DNA from: Daldinia sp. FL1419
Lineage: Eukaryota; Ascomycota; Sordariomycetes; Xylariales; Hypoxylaceae
DNA: 12,356 bases
Reading direction: 5' to 3'
Assembly: GCA_025201765.1 (NCBI GenBank)
Contig: MU623739.1
Location: 1-12,356, forward strand
In this document: positions 8,854-12,356 of the stretch, one piece after another
Layout: each line of letters begins with the position of its first letter
How positions within the stretch are numbered: the first letter of the stretch is position 1
Program-made: the position numbers and the translations under genes
Notes under the pieces: generated by a model
Database searches by the model: none
The model's input: only the letters and a program-made list of their open reading frames with translations
What the model was told of the DNA's origin: nothing

Positions 8854-10170
8854 TAATTTTATAATAATAATATTATAATAATGTTTTAATTTTAAATTAA
8901 ATAATATAAAAAAAATTAAAATTGAATTAAAAAGGTATTTAATTAAAAAATAATTAAAATAAGTAAAATTTTTATGGTTATAATTAAAAGTTTAGGAATA
9001 ATTAATTTGAAAGATATTTATATTAATTTATAAGATTTGGTGAGGACTTTTTTAAAAGAAATTAAAATTAAAATTTTTAAAATTAATCTTATATTTAAAA
9101 AAATTATTTAAAAATTCAATTTATAATCTTAATTATAAAAGTTAATAAATTAAAAATAATCTATTACTTTTATATTAATGGGATATTATAAAAAACTAAA
9201 TTTTATTTTTATAAATTATTTGTAAAAAATATTAAAATAATATAATATTTTAAATATTATTATTTTAGGTATTTTGTAAAATATTATAAAAAATAGTTTT
9301 GGTATAGTAAATATATAGATTTTATTTATAAAGCAAGTAATTTAATATGTAAAATATTGAAAGAATATTGGAATTATAATAGTATATATAAAATATGGAA
9401 TTTTAAATTTTGAAAAATAATTAAATAAAAGAACGTAATAAAAGAAATATATATATAGGTTAAGGTAATTTGAAAAAAGGAATAATATTAATTATATTTT
9501 TAATATATATAATGTTATGTATAATAATTTTATATTAATAACTTTAAAGAAAATAAAAAATTATATTTTTAATAAAGAAAAAGTGTAGAGTTTTTAAAAT
9601 AAAAATATATTAGGTTTTTTTAAAATAATTATTATAATAAATAATATTCTTAAATTGGAAATAAAAATAAAAAATAGATTTTATATAAAAGTTTATTTAA
9701 CAATAAGATTTAATTATAATATTCTTTTTAATTTAAACTTTTTTTTATTAAGAAAATCCTATTGTAATAGTGGATTTTAATTGGGATTATTTTAAAGAAA
9801 ATAATAAATCCCTGAAAAATATTATATAAATTATATATAAGATTATATAATTATTATAACCCTACTTCATAATTAGCAAATATTAGCGGAACGGATACAG
9901 AACGGGGTTACATCATAGGATAATTACGGCATCAATAATGCTGAAACAAATAATCCTCCTGAAACTATTAGAACGTACAAGAGTTGTAAACCTAATAAAT
10001 AAAGGATCAAACATAATAAAAATAATTATTAAATATTATTAATAATTTTTTAACAAATTTCTTAAAAGCTTAAAAACCTTAGAAAAATTGCGGCAGAATT
10101 TTAGTAATTAACTTCCGGAACTGCGCTGAAAAGGTATAGCCACACTTTTTATACAATTTCCTATCTTTAA
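8854..10170 (+). pseudogene. Decayed long reading frame of LINE copy FH
   Basis: One plus-strand frame can be followed for about 440 codons. Its stops are TAA or TAG except TGA at 8923 and 9358. From 9364 to 9975 there are 204 codons with about thirteen stops, all TAA/TAG. Readable pieces include YNVMYNN, LLRKSYCNSG, QILAERIQNGVTS, DNYGINNAETNNPPETIRTY and, near 10090, IAAEF followed by a tandem TAG TAA and LTSGTALKR. The part from 9976 is in the same frame as the relics in E and G, and TAA at CGA or CAA sites matches sister copies. TAA is common in any AT-rich sequence, so upstream of 9859 the evidence is weaker. No reverse transcriptase or endonuclease motif could be recognised, so the product is unknown. 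Confidence 0.5.
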
Positions 10171-10307
10171 TAAATAAATTATTTTTATAATATATAATTA
10201 TATTAGGATTATAATTTTAATATAATATAATATTAAAATATTATATTAAACCCAAAACATTATAATAATTTCCAATAAAAGATCTAAAATATTTAAAAAG
10301 GGTTAAT

Positions 10308-10320
10308 AATAAAATAAAAT
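10308..10320. repeat. Target-site duplication of copy G (left)
   Basis: AATAAAATAAAAT ends the FH middle segment and recurs at 11272-11284, where FH resumes. Joining the two segments over one copy of this motif reproduces the sequence of copy A at the same place (A, reverse strand, AATAAGATGAAAT), which confirms that the motif belongs to FH and was duplicated by the insertion. Confidence 0.88.
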
Positions 10321-11271
10321 AATTATTATTTATTATTACCCCGATTTACCCAGAATATATTACAGGTATCCGGTCCATCTTTTAGTATTTGTTTTAGGTA
10401 GGAATTGTATTCCAGAAAAAGTTTACCTATTACCTATTTAATTAAATTATATTATTATAATTTTAATTTTATCTTATATTCTTATTAAAATTTACCTTTT
10501 AATAAAAATAATTAAATTTTAATATAAAAAAATATTTTATATATTATAATACCTAAATTTTATAAAATAATATAATAATAGCCCAAATATAGGGTAATAA
10601 TAAAGTTTAAAATAATTTTCTTTTTTTTTATTAAATAATAAAAATATTATTATATTGTAAAAAAGTTATTCTAAAAGAAGGTTAAAATATATATAATTTA
10701 AATAAAATATAAATATATATAAATAACTTTATATTTTTATAAAAAATCATTATCCATTTTTATTTTTACAATTCTTTTTTTAATATTATAATATTATATT
10801 TATTCTTTAAAATAATTTAAAATAATATTATTAATTTATAACCTTTCTTAATTAATTTTAATCTTTTTATATATTTTATTTATACTTTACAATATTATAA
10901 TATAATATTATTATATTTATTATATTTATAATCTAATATTATTTCAAAAAACCTATTTCATTTTTATATATATATTATATTAAACAAAAAAAAACTTATA
11001 TATTTATAAATATTCTATTATTTCTCCAATTCTATCCCATTATTAACCTTCTTTAAATATTTTAATCCTTTTATTAGAAATTATTACAATATCTTAAATT
11101 TAATATAATATTTTAATATTATATTATATTAAAATTATATTTTTAATATAATTACATATTATAAAAACAATTTACTTGTTGAAGACGGGGAACCGCACAA
11201 AAAGCATGGCTACGCCTTTCCGGCGCAGTTCCGGGAGTCAATTGCTGAAGCTTTGCTGCGGCTTTTCCAGG
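10321..11271 (-). mobile_element. LINE-type retrotransposon copy G, nested in FH
   Basis: An antisense copy of about 950 bp inserted in FH. Its tail is short and irregular (10321-10336), followed by TTACCCCGATTTACCC and the conserved 3' end. The AT-rich 3' region aligns with E along its length. From 11174 to 11271 it keeps an almost unmutated GC-rich 5' stretch, rich in CpG, where E, FH and A show the same sequence with C/T and G/A changes. The 5' truncation is at sense CCTGGAAAAGCC. A 13-bp duplication flanks it, and removing it restores FH. It is either a late arrival or a copy in which mutation missed the end. Confidence 0.9.
11174..11271 (-). pseudogene. GC-rich coding fragment of copy G (unidentified LINE protein)
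   Basis: Read on the minus strand from 11271, one frame is open for about 32 codons: PGKAAAKLQQL, then TPGTAPERR, then SHAFCAVPRLQQVN, after which the sequence turns abruptly AT-rich. It is the same frame as in E and FH. Codons CAG and CAA at the QQ position are TAA CAA in E and TAG TAA in FH, so these stops came from glutamine codons. The fragment is the best view of the original protein in the window. The other strand also has a frame, starting MATPFRRSSGS, but no sister copy supports it. The protein family is not recognised. Confidence 0.55.
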
Positions 11272-11284
11272 AATAAAATAAAAT
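11272..11284. repeat. Target-site duplication of copy G (right)
   Basis: Exact second copy of AATAAAATAAAAT, directly after the GC-rich 5' end of copy G and at the point where FH sequence resumes. Confidence 0.88.
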
Positions 11285-11987
11285 TAAAAAAATAATAAAA
11301 TATTTATAAATATATAAATTTTCTTTTATTTAATATAATATATATATATAAACAAAATAAACTTTTTAAAATAATATTAAATTATAAATATAATAGGTAT
11401 AATAATATTATATTACAATATTATAAAATATAAATAAGATAGTTATATAATAAAAATTAAAATTAATTAAAAAAGGCCATAAATTAATAATATTATTTTA
11501 AACCGTTTTAAAAAATAAATATAATATTATAATATTAAAAAGAAAATTATAAAAATAAAAATAAATAATAACTTTTTATAAAAATATAAAATTATTTATA
11601 TATATTTATATTTTATATAAATTGCATATACTTTAATCCTCCTTTAAAATAACTTTTTTACAATGTAATAACATTTTTATAATTTATTAAAAAAAATAAT
11701 AAAATTATTTTAAATTTTGTTATTGCCCTATACTCAAACTACTGCCATACTATTTCATAAAGTTTAAACATTATAATATATTAAATATTTTTCTATATTA
11801 AAATTTTATTATTTTTATTAAAAGGTAAATTTTAATAAAAATATAAAATAAAATTGAAATTATAATAATATAATTTAATTAAATAAGTAATAAATAGGTT
11901 TTCTCCGGAATATAGTTTTTACCTAGAACAAATACCAAAAGATGGATTGGATACCTATACTATATTCTAAGTAAATTGGAATAGTAA

Positions 11988-12018
<31 letters not shown>

Positions 12019-12020
12019 AT
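11285..12020 (+). mobile_element. LINE-type copy FH, 3' segment with (AAAT)n tail
   Basis: This segment continues FH after the nested copy G: its first bases line up with copy A directly downstream of the point where 10320 stops. It runs through the AT-rich 3' region, the conserved 3' end (about 11890-11985, with TTCTCCGGAATA and AGATGGATTGGATACC) and closes with the longest tail in the window, (AAAT)n at 11986-12020. It aligns with B, C and the reverse complement of A, E and G. The pair of G and this segment looks like a head-to-head inverted repeat, but the flanking duplications show an insertion into an older copy. Confidence 0.85.
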
Positions 12021-12356
12021 ATAATTATTATAATATATTGGAATATAAGTGAAGATTATTAAATTATATTTTAAATTTTTAAAAATAAAAAGATATTAAA
12101 TATTATAATCATTTAAAAACTTTACTTTAATATTAAAAAATTAGATAATTTTTGATTCAATAATTATAAATTAATATAATATAAAATAAAATAAGTTATA
12201 ATTTATATATATATAAAAATTAATTTAAAAAAATAAAAAAAATTATAATTAAATTACAATATTAATATAAATAAAATTTAATATTTTTATTATTTAATTA
12301 ATATATATAAAATTAAATTTTAATTATAAATATTTATTATCATTAAAATTAATATT
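12021..12356. other. AT desert, no gene
   Basis: Sequence beyond the FH tail is anonymous A+T. I see no repeat shared with the rest of the window, no open frame of note and no RNA gene. The right-hand target duplication of FH should begin here, but its partner cannot be placed because the 5' end of FH is unknown. Confidence 0.55.

Larger units (their letters stand above)
8852..10320 (+). mobile_element. LINE-type copy FH, middle segment between insertions E and G
   Basis: From about 9859 to 10320 this segment aligns with the reverse complement of A (3540-3848) and, from 9970, of E. It is therefore a sense copy of the same family and reaches further upstream than any other. It stops at 10320 in the middle of the 3' region, exactly where copy G begins; the continuation is found at 11285. 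8852-9720 has strong one-sided composition on the plus strand: G is retained and C nearly absent (for example about 8 G to 1 C in 9301-9360), as expected if C-to-T change acted on the sense strand only. 9860-10140 is much less decayed. Confidence 0.75.

Noticed and set aside
9481..9560. A reverse transcriptase core motif in a plus-strand frame around GGAATAATATTAATTATA
   Set aside because: The residues cannot be converted to a known RT motif by C-to-T or G-to-A reversal alone, and no YADD/FADD-like site was seen nearby.
11160..11270. Plus-strand frame MATPFRRSSGS in copy G as a gene start
   Set aside because: It is short, leads into stops at the insertion junction and is not kept in E or FH. 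The minus-strand frame is consistent among three copies.
10321..12020. G and the FH 3' segment as one inverted-repeat element or a twin-priming product
   Set aside because: Both arms carry their own 3' tail, and the 13-bp duplication plus continuity of FH across G show a nested insertion.
12021..12040. Target-site duplication for FH, pairing ATTATTATAA after the tail with the same bases near 7279
   Set aside because: The motif is low-complexity and frequent in the window, and the FH 5' end is not known independently.

Overview
The window is an A+T desert with no intact gene, tRNA or rRNA that I can support. It looks like an AT-rich, repeat-filled block of a filamentous ascomycete (Pezizomycotina). 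The main reason is that homologous repeat copies inside the window differ almost only by C/T and G/A transitions, and most of the sequence is rich in TpA. That is the mark of repeat-induced point mutation (RIP). Placement in Pezizomycotina is inference; no taxonomic marker gene is present.

Layout. 1-390 is featureless AT-rich DNA ending in a short, slightly GC-richer stretch. 391-450 is a 21-bp tandem repeat. About 451-1762 is a degenerate tandem array with a unit near 147 bp and about nine copies. 1832-1905 is a 10-bp tandem repeat. From 2656 onward the window is dominated by one dispersed repeat family, present as seven copies called here A to E, FH and G.

The repeat family has the properties of a non-LTR (LINE-type) retrotransposon. 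All copies with an intact end share one 3' end closed by an (AAAT)n-like tail. Their other ends are truncated at different points. Several are flanked by direct repeats of 11-17 bp that read as target-site duplications (TSDs). Copies: A (2656-3848, minus), B (4578-5025, plus), C (5824-6103, plus), D (6344-6613, minus), E (7777-8834, minus), G (10321-11271, minus) and a long plus-strand copy FH. FH runs from at least 8852, probably from about 7150, to 12020. E and G are nested inside FH: E is flanked by a 17-bp TSD and G by a 13-bp TSD, and removing each restores continuous FH sequence.

A decayed reading frame is visible on the sense strand of the family. It can be aligned, in one frame, between FH (9976-10170), E (minus strand, 8834-8645) and G (minus strand, 11271-11174). 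It is interrupted by TAA/TAG codons that correspond to CAA, CAG or CGA in sister copies. G keeps a GC-rich unmutated piece of it at 11174-11271. I do not recognise the protein. The window reads as a graveyard of successive LINE insertions disabled by RIP, next to an unrelated minisatellite block.
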